A DNA stretch of 64,000 bases from NCBI GenBank assembly GCA_963846165.1, contig CAWJUU010000009.1, forward strand, positions 248,001-312,000, given 5' to 3'. Each line of letters starts with the position of its first letter. Positions within the stretch are counted from its first letter, which is position 1. Of the stretch, positions 19,528-27,761 are shown one piece after another. The position numbers were made by a program, and so were the translations under genes. The notes beneath the pieces are model-generated. The model saw nothing but the letters and a program-made list of their open reading frames with translations. It made no database searches and was not told the origin of the DNA. The stretch is from WHSW01 sp963846165 (GTDB taxonomy: Bacteria > Actinomycetota > Thermoleophilia > Solirubrobacterales > 70-9).

Positions 19528-20145
19528 ATGAAATCTCGAATCAGGATGCCGTCCCCGGCGATGGTGGTCGCGCTAATCGCCCTGCTCGCCGGCACGGCAG
19601 GAGTCGGGTACGCCGCGTCCAAGATCAGCGGCTCGACGATCAAGGCGGGCACGATCGCCGGCAAGAAGCTGAAGAAGGGCACGATCAAGAGCAAGCAGAT
19701 CAAGGACGCGGGCGTGAAGTCCAAGGACCTCGCGCCCGGGGTGATCGCGCCGCCAGCGGCGCGATCGTTCCACGACAGCGCCGACATCACAGTCGGGGAG
19801 AATCCCGTCTTCGTCACCGTGGGCACTGTTTCGGGTCTGAGCGCCGGCGACTATCTGCTCACCGGCAAGGCGGAGGTCGAGCCCGACCCACTCGGCGGCT
19901 CTGACACCGCTCAGGTGATCTGCCGGATCTCGGTCAACGGTTCGGAGGTCGACCGCTCGCGACTCCAGGTCGGCGAGAACACCGCCCCCGAACCCGTGGT
20001 TCTGCGCGGGACGATCCCGGTGCTCGCCACCGCCACGGTGCCCGAGAACGGCGTCGCGACGCTCGAGTGCGCCTGGGGCGGCGCGGCGATCACCGTCGAC
20101 GCGTCGCAGCGCTCGCTGGTCGCGGTCAACGTCGACCTGCCCTAG
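19528..20145 (+). CDS. Secreted protein with lysine-rich isoleucine repeats, function unknown
   Basis: 205 residues with a strong ribosome-binding site (AGGAGG) 5 bases before the ATG. A signal sequence (PAMVVALIALLAGTAGVGYA) precedes a basic repeat region built on ISGSTIKAGTIAGKKLKKGT and SKQIKDAGVKSKDLAPG, then a beta-rich domain of about 130 residues with two Cys (VICRIS and LECAWG). The same design appears at 58677-59300, so the two are paralogous. I associate the family with Thermoleophilia; its job is unknown. The basic repeats may bind an acidic surface polymer, which is conjecture. Confidence 0.75.
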   Translation: MKSRIRMPSPAMVVALIALLAGTAGVGYAASKISGSTIKAGTIAGKKLKKGTIKSKQIKDAGVKSKDLAPGVIAPPAARSFHDSADITVGENPVFVTVGTVSGLSAGDYLLTGKAEVEPDPLGGSDTAQVICRISVNGSEVDRSRLQVGENTAPEPVVLRGTIPVLATATVPENGVATLECAWGGAAITVDASQRSLVAVNVDLP

Positions 20146-20152
20146 GCCGTCG

Positions 20153-20182
20153 CCGGCGGGCGCCCATCGGGGGGCCCGCCGG
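20153..20182. terminator. GC-rich hairpin between convergent genes
   Basis: CCGGCGGGC and GCCCGCCGG form a perfect 9-bp stem within the 55 bases between the convergent stops at 20145 and 20201. No U tract follows on either strand, so it is at best an imperfect bidirectional terminator. Confidence 0.4.
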
Positions 20183-20200
20183 TCGCCGGGCAAATCAGTG

Positions 20201-21439
20201 TCAGCTCCCGGCCGTCGTCAGCTCGCGCTCGGCCTCGGCCTCGAACGCCTCGAGCGAGGGATCGATCTCGTCCATGCAGAATCCCTCGCGGACCGCGTCG
20301 AGCGTCTTCAGGCCTTCGCCTGTGATGATCACGACGACGCGCTCGGCGCGCTCGATCGCCCCGGCCTCGGCGAGCTTGGCGAGCACCGCGGTGGTCACGC
20401 CACCGGCGGTCTCGGTGAAGATGCCCGTGGTCTCGGCGAGCAGGCGGATACCGGCGCGGATCTCGTCGTCGCTGACCGACTCGACCGAGCCGCCGGTGCG
20501 GCGGGCGAGGTCGAGCGCGTAGGGCCCGTCGGCGGGATTGCCGATCGCGAGGCTCTTGGCGATCGTATCCGGGCGCTGGGGCTTGCACACTTCCCAGCCC
20601 TCGCGGTAGGCCTCGGCAACCGGGCTGCAGCCGCGGGCCTGGGCGCCGTTGAACGCGGGCAGCTCGCCGGTGACGAGGCCGAGCTCGCGCCACTCCTCGA
20701 GGCCCTTGCCGATCTTGGTGAACAGCGACCCCGAGGCGATCGGGCAGACGATGCGGTCGGGAAGCGACCACCCGAGCTGCTCGGCGGTCTCATAGGCGAG
20801 CGTCTTCGAGCCCTCGGAGTAATACGGGCGCAGGTTGACGTTCACGAATGCCCACGGCCGAGTCTCGCAGAGCTCGGTGCAGAGCCGGTTGACGTCGTCG
20901 TAGTTTCCGCGCACGCCGACCAGCCGCGTCCCGTAGACGCCGGTCGCGAGCAGCTTCTGCTCCTCGAGGTCGGAGGGGACGAAGACGTATGACTCGAGCC
21001 CCGCGGCGGCTGCATGGGCCGCCACCGCGTTTGCGAGGTTGCCGGTCGAGGCACAGGCGACGGTGGTGAAGCCGAGCTCGCGCGCCTTTGCCAGGGCGAC
21101 CGCGACGACGCGGTCCTTGAACGAGTGGGTCGGGTTCGCGGCGTCGTTCTTGATCCAGACCTCCCCCAGTCCGAGCCGTTCGGCGAGCCGGTCGGCACGG
21201 ACCAGCGGCGTCAGGCCCGGCTGCAGCGGGTCGCGCGGGCGCTCGGCGAAGGGCAGGAAATCGGCGTAGCGCCAAATCCCCTGCGGGCCGGCCTGGATCT
21301 TTCGCCTCGCCTCGGCGGGGTCGAGGCCCGAATGGTCGTAGGCGACCTCGAGCGGCCCGAAGCACTCCTCGCACACGTAGCGGGCTTCGAGCGGGTAGCT
21401 GTGCCCGCATTCCTTGCAACTGAGTGACTTCGGTGCCAT
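20201..21439 (-). CDS. thrC: Threonine-synthase-family PLP enzyme under SAM-riboswitch control
   Basis: Fold type II PLP enzyme; threonine synthase turns O-phosphohomoserine into threonine. The 412-residue protein opens with a zinc ribbon (CKEC near residue 8, CEEC near residue 23), then LTPLVRADRLAERLG, NPTHSFKDRVVAVAL (PLP Lys) and ACASTGNLANAVAAHAAA (phosphate-binding loop). The ATG at 21439 has GGAG 7 bases upstream. The leader is a SAM-I riboswitch, which is odd for threonine synthesis because such switches serve methionine and cysteine genes. A related activity, such as homocysteine formation, should be considered. Confidence 0.85.
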   Translation of the reverse strand: MAPKSLSCKECGHSYPLEARYVCEECFGPLEVAYDHSGLDPAEARRKIQAGPQGIWRYADFLPFAERPRDPLQPGLTPLVRADRLAERLGLGEVWIKNDAANPTHSFKDRVVAVALAKARELGFTTVACASTGNLANAVAAHAAAAGLESYVFVPSDLEEQKLLATGVYGTRLVGVRGNYDDVNRLCTELCETRPWAFVNVNLRPYYSEGSKTLAYETAEQLGWSLPDRIVCPIASGSLFTKIGKGLEEWRELGLVTGELPAFNGAQARGCSPVAEAYREGWEVCKPQRPDTIAKSLAIGNPADGPYALDLARRTGGSVESVSDDEIRAGIRLLAETTGIFTETAGGVTTAVLAKLAEAGAIERAERVVVIITGEGLKTLDAVREGFCMDEIDPSLEAFEAEAERELTTAGS

Positions 21440-21472
21440 CTGAAGCTCCTTCCGGTTTTCGCTGGACCTACG

Positions 21473-21504
21473 AAAAAGACCTCTGCTTGTTGCGAGCAGA
21501 GGTC
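21473..21504 (-). terminator. Intrinsic terminator of the SAM-I leader
   Basis: GACCTCTGCT and AGCAGAGGTC form a perfect 10-bp stem with a 7-base loop, followed on the transcript by TTTTT. It lies between the riboswitch aptamer and the thrC start, as expected for transcription attenuation when SAM is bound. Confidence 0.9.
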
Positions 21505-21520
21505 CGAACCGGACTTCCAC

Positions 21521-21643
21521 TCACATCTCCCAGGCTCTTCGCCTGCTGGAATTGGCACCTTTCTCGGGTCGTACGACCTTTGATGGTTGCCGGGGCTTCG
21601 TAGGGCCAGTCCCTCCACCCCTCTGGATGCAGCGGTTATGTGG
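21521..21643 (-). ncRNA. SAM-I (S-box) riboswitch
   Basis: The transcript contains the conserved S-box core in order: GGTGGAGGGACTGGCCC, GAAGCCCCGGCAACC, AAGGTGCCAATTCC and a closing GGGAGATGTGA, whose ATGTG pairs with CACAT at the 5' end to make P1. Binding of S-adenosylmethionine should stabilise P1 and let the downstream terminator form, shutting off thrC when SAM is plentiful. Confidence 0.95.
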
Positions 21644-21777
21644 CGGGCAATATACCGACCCGAACGGCGCCTCGCAACATCTCCCTCCCCGGCTCGGCGA
21701 CGAGCGCAGGCGCCCCAGGCGTCGCGTACCCTTGTGGAGAGCGCCGATGTCCGAGCCAGACAGCGAGACGAGCCCCG

Positions 21778-22788
21778 ATGCCGAGCCTTCCCAAGCCCAG
21801 GCTGCGCCGCCACCGCGGCGCCGAGCTCGTCGCGCCGCCTGAGCCGCGCGAGCGCACACCTCAAGTAGAGACCGTCCAGGGCTCCGGGCTGCGGTGGGTC
21901 AACATCGAGCGCCCGACGCCGCTCGAGTGCGCCTGGCTCGAGGAGCAGTTCGACTTCCACGCGCTCGACTTCGAGGACGTGCTCTCCCGCAACCAGCGGC
22001 CGAAGATCGACGAGTATCCCGACTACCTTTTCATCGTCCTGCACTTCCCGATCTTCGACCGCCAGGTCAAACGGCTGAACGCCGGCGAGCTCGACATCTT
22101 CGTCGGCGCGGACTTCCTGGTCACGATCCCGAACACGCCCCTGCAGCCGGTCGAGTACCTGTTCGAGCGCTGCCGGCAGAAGGAGGAGCTGCGCGAGCAG
22201 CTCTTCTCGCGCGGCTCGGGCTACCTGCTCTACCGGGTCGTCGACGACGCCTTCGACTACTGCTTCCCGATGCTGCGCAAGATCGGCAACAAGCTCGATG
22301 CGCTCGAAACCGAGATCTTCGAGGAGAGCCGCTCCGAGGACATCGTCCGCGACATCTCCAACGCGAAGCAGGAGATCATCAACTTCCGCAAGGTGATCCG
22401 CCCCCAGCGCCCGGTGCTACGCGAGCTCGAGAAGCTCGAGCAACCGTTTCTGGCGCCCCCCGAGGGAGGCGAGCTCGAGATCTACTTCGACGACATCTCC
22501 GACGCCCACGAGCGAATCTGGGACATGCTCGAGAACTACAAGGAGGTCGTCGTCGCGCTCGAGGAGACGAACGAGTCCTACATCTCCCACCGCCTCAACG
22601 ACATCCTCCGGGTGCTGACGGCGATCAGCGTCATCGTCCTGCCGCTGACCCTGATCGCGAGCCTGTGGGGCATGAATGTCGGCGTCCCCGGCGAGGGCGA
22701 CAAAGAGGACTTCTACATCGTCGTCGGCGGGATGGTCGTGCTGTTGGTGGCGATGCTCGCCTACTTCCGCAAGCGCGGCTGGCTCTAG
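21778..22788 (+). CDS. corA: CorA-family magnesium/cobalt transporter
   Basis: Divalent-cation channel of the inner membrane. A large cytoplasmic domain (LRWVNIERPTPLECAWLEEQ, DYLFIVLHFPIFD) and long helices lead to two membrane segments at the C-terminus, the first ending in the GMN signature (SLWGMNVGVPGEG) and the second IVVGGMVVLLVAMLAYFRKR. The start is uncertain: the ATG at 21778 is in frame, but a better-placed ATG at 21746 (GGAGAG upstream, encoding MSEPDSETSPDAEP) lies in another frame and stops at 21842, so a frameshift near the N-terminus is possible. The family core is intact. Confidence 0.9.
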   Translation: MPSLPKPRLRRHRGAELVAPPEPRERTPQVETVQGSGLRWVNIERPTPLECAWLEEQFDFHALDFEDVLSRNQRPKIDEYPDYLFIVLHFPIFDRQVKRLNAGELDIFVGADFLVTIPNTPLQPVEYLFERCRQKEELREQLFSRGSGYLLYRVVDDAFDYCFPMLRKIGNKLDALETEIFEESRSEDIVRDISNAKQEIINFRKVIRPQRPVLRELEKLEQPFLAPPEGGELEIYFDDISDAHERIWDMLENYKEVVVALEETNESYISHRLNDILRVLTAISVIVLPLTLIASLWGMNVGVPGEGDKEDFYIVVGGMVVLLVAMLAYFRKRGWL

Positions 22789-22804
22789 CCATAGGATCAA
22801 TCGT

Positions 22805-23296
22805 GTGGCCAACCAACGGATCTGGGCGCCGTGGCGCCTCGAGTACGTGAAGGACGCGTCCAAGGAGGACGAGCAGGAGTGCATCTTCTGCGTCAAGCCG
22901 GCCGCGGACGATGACGAGGCGAACCTGATCGTCCATCGGGGCGCGCGCTGTTTCGTGATCCTGAACTTGTTCCCGTACACGAACGGCCACCTGATGGTGG
23001 CCCCCTACGAGCACGTCGCCACGCTGCCGGAGCTGGATCAGGAGACCGTCGGCGAGTTGATGGCGCTGGCGCAGCGCGCGATGGGTGTGCTCGAGAACGC
23101 CTATGAACCGCACGGCTACAACGTCGGCTTCAACCAGGGCCGGGTGGCGGGTGCTGGGGTCGAACACCACATTCACATGCACGTCGTCCCGCGCTGGGGC
23201 GGCGACACCAACTTCATGCCGGTGCTCGCCGACACGCGGGTGATGCCGCAGTCGCTCGAGCAGAGCTACGAGACGCTGAAGGGCGCCTTTGACTGA
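22805..23296 (+). CDS. HIT-family nucleotide hydrolase or phosphorylase (AP4A type)
   Basis: From the GTG at 22805, 163 residues: QRIWAPWRLEYVKDA, an ECIFCVKPA metal-site Cys pair, FPYTNGHLMVAPYEHVA and the histidine triad VEHHIHMHVVPRW. This architecture matches actinobacterial diadenosine-tetraphosphate phosphorylase-like HIT proteins. It starts a plus-strand cluster of five genes; the next gene begins inside its last codons. A second HIT protein closes the cluster at 26713. Confidence 0.88.
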   Translation: MANQRIWAPWRLEYVKDASKEDEQECIFCVKPAADDDEANLIVHRGARCFVILNLFPYTNGHLMVAPYEHVATLPELDQETVGELMALAQRAMGVLENAYEPHGYNVGFNQGRVAGAGVEHHIHMHVVPRWGGDTNFMPVLADTRVMPQSLEQSYETLKGAFD

Positions 23297-24659
23297 GGTC
23301 AAGCCCGAGATCTTCAAGGCCTACGACATCCGCGGCCTCTACGGCTCCGAGATGGACGGCGAGGTCAGCCACCTCGTCGGTCGCGCGTTCACGAGAGTGC
23401 TCGCGGACCTGCGGGGAAAGCCCGCCGGCGAGCTGCGGATCGGGCTCGGCCGCGACATGCGCCTGCAGGCGCCCGAGATGGCGGGGCGGCTCCGCGACGG
23501 GATCATCTCCGAGGGCGCGACCGTCATCGATGCCGGCATGGTCGGTACCGAGATGCTCTATTTCCTCGTCGGCTCGCGCGAGCTCGACGGTGGCGCGATG
23601 GTCACCGCCTCGCACAACCCGAAGGCCTACACCGGCGTGAAGCTGGTGCGCGAGGGGGCGCTGGCGCTCTCCGGCGACGCCGGCATCGGCGAGGTCCGCG
23701 ACCTCGTGATCGGCGGCATGCCCGAGCCTCCCGGCGGTGGCGCGGTCGAGGCGACCGACGTCTACGACGACTACCAGCGCCACGTGCTCTCGTTCATCGA
23801 CCCGGCGCAGGTCAAACCGCTGAAGGTGATCGTCGACGGCGGCAATGGGATGGCGGGGCCGATGGTCGGACCGCTGCTCGAACGCCTCGGGCTCGACCTG
23901 ATCGAGACCTACTGGGTCCCCGACGGCGACTTTCCCGATCACGAGCCCAACCCCCTGCTGCCCGAGAACCGCCAGTTCGTGATCGACCGGGTGCTCGCCG
24001 AGGGAGCCAACCTCGGGATCGCATGGGACGGCGACGCCGACCGTTGCTTCTTCATCGACGACGCCGGCGAGTTTATCGATGGCGACTTCCTCACCGCACT
24101 GCTCGCCGGGCAGATCCTCGACAAGGAGAGCGGCGGTGTGATCCTCTACGACGTCCGCGCCAGCCGTGCGGTGCCTGACACGGTCCGTGAGCGCGGGGGC
24201 ACCTCATACCGCAACCGCGTCGGCCATGCCTTTTTCAAGATCGCGATGCGCGAGCGCGGCGGGGCCTTCGGCGGCGAGGTCTCGGGCCACTACTACTTCC
24301 GCGACTTCTGGTGCGCCGACTCGGGCACGATCCCGGCGCTGCTGGTGCTCGAGCTGCTCTCGGTCTCCGGGCGGTCGATGTCGGCCCTGGTCGGTGAGCT
24401 TCGCGATCGCTACTTCATCTCCGGCGAGATCAACTCGGAGGTCGCCGACCAGGATCAGAAGATGAGGGAGATCGCCGAGCGCCACTCCGATGCCGAGATC
24501 GACTGGCTCGACGGGGTCTCGGTCGACTACCCAGACTGGCACTTCAACGTCCGCCCGTCGAACACCGAGCCCCTGCTGCGGCTCAACCTCGAATCGCTCG
24601 TCTCCAGAGAGGACATGGAGGCGAAGCGCGACGAGGTCCTCGCGTTGATCAGGTCGTGA
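23289..24659 (+). CDS. Phosphomannomutase / phosphoglucomutase
   Basis: Interconverts hexose 1- and 6-phosphates for nucleotide-sugar supply. It starts with TTG at 23289, overlapping the HIT gene by 8 bases, and reads IFKAYDIRGLYGSEMD, then the phosphoserine loop MVTASHNPKAYTGVKL, the metal loop GIAWDGDADRCFFID, the sugar loop GGEVSGHYYFRDF and the phosphate-binding RPSNTEPLLRLNLE. All four family loops are intact over 456 residues. Which sugar it prefers cannot be read from the motifs. It is a plausible supplier for the sugar genes near 18 kb. Confidence 0.93.
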   Translation: MTEVKPEIFKAYDIRGLYGSEMDGEVSHLVGRAFTRVLADLRGKPAGELRIGLGRDMRLQAPEMAGRLRDGIISEGATVIDAGMVGTEMLYFLVGSRELDGGAMVTASHNPKAYTGVKLVREGALALSGDAGIGEVRDLVIGGMPEPPGGGAVEATDVYDDYQRHVLSFIDPAQVKPLKVIVDGGNGMAGPMVGPLLERLGLDLIETYWVPDGDFPDHEPNPLLPENRQFVIDRVLAEGANLGIAWDGDADRCFFIDDAGEFIDGDFLTALLAGQILDKESGGVILYDVRASRAVPDTVRERGGTSYRNRVGHAFFKIAMRERGGAFGGEVSGHYYFRDFWCADSGTIPALLVLELLSVSGRSMSALVGELRDRYFISGEINSEVADQDQKMREIAERHSDAEIDWLDGVSVDYPDWHFNVRPSNTEPLLRLNLESLVSREDMEAKRDEVLALIRS

Positions 24660-24660
24660 C

Positions 24661-25710
24661 TTGACCGCCGAGCAGGCCCTTGCGCGGGCCGAGGAGGCCG
24701 GCATCCACCGGCTGCAGATCCCGACGCCGTTCGCGGTCGGGCGAGTCAACTGCTACCTGCTCGACGACGACCCGCTGACGCTCGTCGACACCGGGCCCAA
24801 CTCGGGCAAGTCGCTGGACGAGCTCCAGCGCCAGCTCGCCGACGCCGGCCACGCGATCGAGGACATCGAGCTGGTCGTGATCAGCCACCAGCACATCGAC
24901 CACCTCGGCCTGGTCGAGATCATCGCCTCGCGCTCGGGCGCCGACGTCGCCGCGATCGACGTCGTCGTGCCGTTCGTCGAGAGCTACGGCACCGACACCG
25001 AGCGCGACGACGCGTTCGCGGGCGGGCTGATGCTCCGCTACGGCATCCCCGAGGACCTGGTCGCCGCCCTGCGCAGCGTCTCGGCGAGCTTTCGCGGCTG
25101 GGGCGCGGCCGCAAAGGTGACGCGGCCGCTGCACGACGGCGAGGCACTCGAGCTACGCGACCGCCGGCTCGAGGTCCAGCTCCGCCCCGGGCACAGCCCC
25201 TCGGACACGGTCTTCTGGGATGCCGAACGGCGGATCCTGCTCTGCGCCGACCACCTGATCGGCCACATCTCCTCCAACCCGCTGCTCTCGCGACCGCTCG
25301 ACGGCTCCGACAGGCGTCCCAAGGCGCTCGTCACCTATCTGCGCTCGCTGGCGCAGACCCGCGAGCTCGACGCCGAGGTGCTGCTCCCCGGCCACGGCGA
25401 TCCGATCACCGATCACGTGGCGCTGATCGACGAGCGCTTCGCGCTTCACCGGCGCCGGCTGGAGAAGCTCCGCAGCTTGATCACCGAGCGCCCGCGAACT
25501 GCGTATGAGCTGGCCCAGGAGATGTGGGGCAACGTCGCGGTCGCCCAGGCGTTCCTGACCCTCTCGGAGGTCGTCGGGCACGTCGACCTGCTGATCGATG
25601 CCGGGATCGTGCGCGAGGTCGCCGTCGGGGACGTGGTCCGGTTCGAAGCGACCGGGGACGATGGCGAGGTCGCCATCCCACCGCAGGGCGCGGCTACGAT
25701 CCAGCGGTGA
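24661..25710 (+). CDS. Metallo-beta-lactamase-fold hydrolase
   Basis: 349 residues from a TTG at 24661. The two-metal motif VVISHQHIDHLGLVEI, then VQLRPGHSPSDTVFW and ILLCADHLIGH, and the last His in LLPGHGDPITDH, give a complete set of ligands. The C-terminal 90 residues (ERPRTAYELAQEMWG onward) form a winged-helix-like tail common in this branch, which includes glyoxalase-II-like and lactamase-B2-like proteins. The substrate is unknown. The stop overlaps the lipid-kinase start as GTGA. Confidence 0.88.
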   Translation: MTAEQALARAEEAGIHRLQIPTPFAVGRVNCYLLDDDPLTLVDTGPNSGKSLDELQRQLADAGHAIEDIELVVISHQHIDHLGLVEIIASRSGADVAAIDVVVPFVESYGTDTERDDAFAGGLMLRYGIPEDLVAALRSVSASFRGWGAAAKVTRPLHDGEALELRDRRLEVQLRPGHSPSDTVFWDAERRILLCADHLIGHISSNPLLSRPLDGSDRRPKALVTYLRSLAQTRELDAEVLLPGHGDPITDHVALIDERFALHRRRLEKLRSLITERPRTAYELAQEMWGNVAVAQAFLTLSEVVGHVDLLIDAGIVREVAVGDVVRFEATGDDGEVAIPPQGAATIQR

Positions 25711-26720
25711 GCACCGCGACGGTCGCCGACCCGCCGCGCACGCAGCCCTCCGCCAATGGCGGGGGCACCGTCGCGCGCAGCCGCAAGAAGCGGATGCTGA
25801 TCATTGTCAACCCGTACGCGACCACGGTTTCCGACCGGCTCAAGAACCTGGTCATCTATGCGCTCCAGGGCCGCTTCGAGGTCGAGGCGGTGCTCACCCA
25901 GTCACAAAACCACGCGACCGAGATCGGCCGCGAAGCGCGCGACGGCGGCTACGACCTCGTCGTCGCCTTCGGCGGCGACGGGACCTTGAACGAGATTGCC
26001 AACGGCCTCGCGGGCACCGACGTGCCGGTGACGATCTTGCCGGGCGGCTCGACCAACGTCGTCGCCCGCACGCTCGGAATCCCGAACGACGTCGTCGACG
26101 CGACCGAGCACCTGCTCGGACTGGCCGACCGCTTCGTGCCCCGTAGGGTCGACCTCGGAATCGCGAACGGGCGTCGCTTCGTCTTCTCATGCGGGGCGGG
26201 GCTCGACGCGAGCGCGGCGATGAGGGTCGACCAGCGCCCCAAGCTCAAGGCCCGCGCCGGCCCCTACTTCTACAGCTGGGTCGCGGTGACCTCGTTTTAC
26301 CGCCAGTACCTGCGCAACCCCGTGCGGATGCGGCTCGAGGTCGGCTCCGAGGGCTCCGAGGGCGTCACCGTCCTCGCCCAGAACTCGGATCCGTTCACGT
26401 ACTTCGGCCGCCAACCGGTCCGCGTCTGCGAGGGAATCGAGATCGACGACGGGACGCTCTCGGTCGCGATCCTGCGCCGTGCCAAGCAGCGCGACATGGG
26501 CCCGATCGTCTCCCGCGTGCTCGCCGAGCGCCTGCGCGCCTCGCGCCACCGCCAGATCGACCACTTCGACGACGTCACCTCGTGCCGGGTCGAGTCGCTG
26601 TCGACTGACCCGGCGGGCAAGGACCGCCCGTTCCCGGTCCAGGTCGATGGCGACTACATCGGCGAGCACACCGAGCTCGAGCTCGCGATCGAGCCGGGAG
26701 CGCTAACCGTAGTTGCCTGA
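25707..26720 (+). CDS. Diacylglycerol kinase-family lipid kinase (DagK/YegS-like)
   Basis: Phosphorylates a membrane lipid alcohol. From the GTG at 25707 (337 residues) a disordered basic N-terminus leads to RMLIIVNPYATTVSDRL, the nucleotide loop VVAFGGDGTLNEIANGLAG, TILPGGSTNVVARTLG and the later RRVDLGIANGRRFVFSCGAG. These are the conserved catalytic-domain segments, and the tail holds FPVQVDGDYIGEHTEL. In actinobacteria such kinases recycle diacylglycerol or modify glycolipids; the acceptor here is unknown. Confidence 0.9.
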   Translation: MSTATVADPPRTQPSANGGGTVARSRKKRMLIIVNPYATTVSDRLKNLVIYALQGRFEVEAVLTQSQNHATEIGREARDGGYDLVVAFGGDGTLNEIANGLAGTDVPVTILPGGSTNVVARTLGIPNDVVDATEHLLGLADRFVPRRVDLGIANGRRFVFSCGAGLDASAAMRVDQRPKLKARAGPYFYSWVAVTSFYRQYLRNPVRMRLEVGSEGSEGVTVLAQNSDPFTYFGRQPVRVCEGIEIDDGTLSVAILRRAKQRDMGPIVSRVLAERLRASRHRQIDHFDDVTSCRVESLSTDPAGKDRPFPVQVDGDYIGEHTELELAIEPGALTVVA

Positions 26721-27138
26721 GGACTGCACCTTCTGCGCGATCGTCGCCGGCGATGTCGACGCCGAGGTCGTGTTCGAGGACGAGGTCTCGCTCGCGTTCC
26801 TCGACTTCCGGCCCCTGTTCCCGGGCCACTCGCTGCTCATCCCGCGCGCCCATCACGAGACCCTCGCCGACCTGCCGCCGGAGCTAATCGAGCCCTACTT
26901 CGCCGCCGCCCAGTTGCTCAGCCGCGCGATTCCCGAGGCGATGGGCGCCCAGGGGTCGTTCGTGGCGATCAACAACGTCGTCAGCCAAAGCGTCCCCCAC
27001 CTGCACACCCATATCGCCCCCCGGGTTCGCAAGGACGGCCTCAGGGGCTTCTTCTGGCCGCGCCGTAAGTATGAGAGCGACGAGCACCTGGCCGAGACCG
27101 GCGCCACCGTCCGCGCCGCCGTCGAGCGCCTACGCTGA
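26713..27138 (+). CDS. HIT-family protein
   Basis: 141 residues from a TTG at 26713, overlapping the lipid-kinase end by 8 bases. It has the zinc-binding CTFCAIVAGD, PGHSLLIPRAHHETL and the histidine triad VPHLHTHIAPRVR, so it should hydrolyse or transfer nucleotidyl groups. It is a different branch (Hint-like, short) from the HIT protein at 22805. Its stop TGA and the convergent gene's stop share the palindrome TGATCA. Confidence 0.9.
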   Translation: MPEDCTFCAIVAGDVDAEVVFEDEVSLAFLDFRPLFPGHSLLIPRAHHETLADLPPELIEPYFAAAQLLSRAIPEAMGAQGSFVAINNVVSQSVPHLHTHIAPRVRKDGLRGFFWPRRKYESDEHLAETGATVRAAVERLR

Positions 27139-27678
27139 TCAGTACCAGCGAAACTCGATCTCGATCTCGGCGAACTCCGCATAGCGACGACGGTTGAAGA
27201 CGTGCGGAAACGTGTCCACGACCAGCCGCGAGGCGGGCGCCCAGAGCGCGACCCAGCCGAGCACCAGCACTCCCTGCGAGATCCCCTCGACGAGCACGTC
27301 CTCGCTCAACCGGTCGAGCGCCGAGGAGACGACGATGCACGCGAACAGCGCGCCGATCCCGATCCGCGCCGCGATCCGCTCTCTGCGCGGCAGCGGGTCG
27401 GCGACGCGAAGCGGGCCCGAGGCCGCTCGGATGTCGTTGTGGATTGCCGCCCGCAGCGCCGTCTCGTCGGCGTCGTCACGCTCGCTCTGCGGTGCGTAGA
27501 CGACGAGCACGCGCGGCTGGCGCTCGCGCAACCCCTCCCACTCGTCGAGCAGGTGGCCGCGCACCGCTGCCGTCAGCGCGCGGTCGGCGACCGGAGCCGC
27601 GTCGAGCGGGTAGAAGAGATCATCGAGCGCGTCGAGCCGGATCGCGAACTCTGGCACAGCCGTTGGCGGTTCGGCCAT
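27139..27678 (-). CDS. Hypothetical membrane protein
   Basis: 179 residues. A soluble N-terminal half (FAIRLDALDDLFYPLDAAPV) is followed by a hydrophobic segment GIGALFACIVVSSALDRL and a second, GVLVLGWVALWAPASRLVV, then RRRYAEFAEIEIEFRWY. The layout suggests two membrane helices with both ends inside the cell. I do not recognise the family. It stands alone, convergent with the HIT gene and 83 bases from the glycosyltransferase. Confidence 0.6.
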   Translation of the reverse strand: MAEPPTAVPEFAIRLDALDDLFYPLDAAPVADRALTAAVRGHLLDEWEGLRERQPRVLVVYAPQSERDDADETALRAAIHNDIRAASGPLRVADPLPRRERIAARIGIGALFACIVVSSALDRLSEDVLVEGISQGVLVLGWVALWAPASRLVVDTFPHVFNRRRYAEFAEIEIEFRWY

Positions 27679-27761
27679 CTCAAAGCGAGGCTAGGTTCGC
27701 GGTCGGACGCTAGATGGTTGATTCCGAATCCGCGCGTGCGCGGGGATTTGGGATCGGCCAG

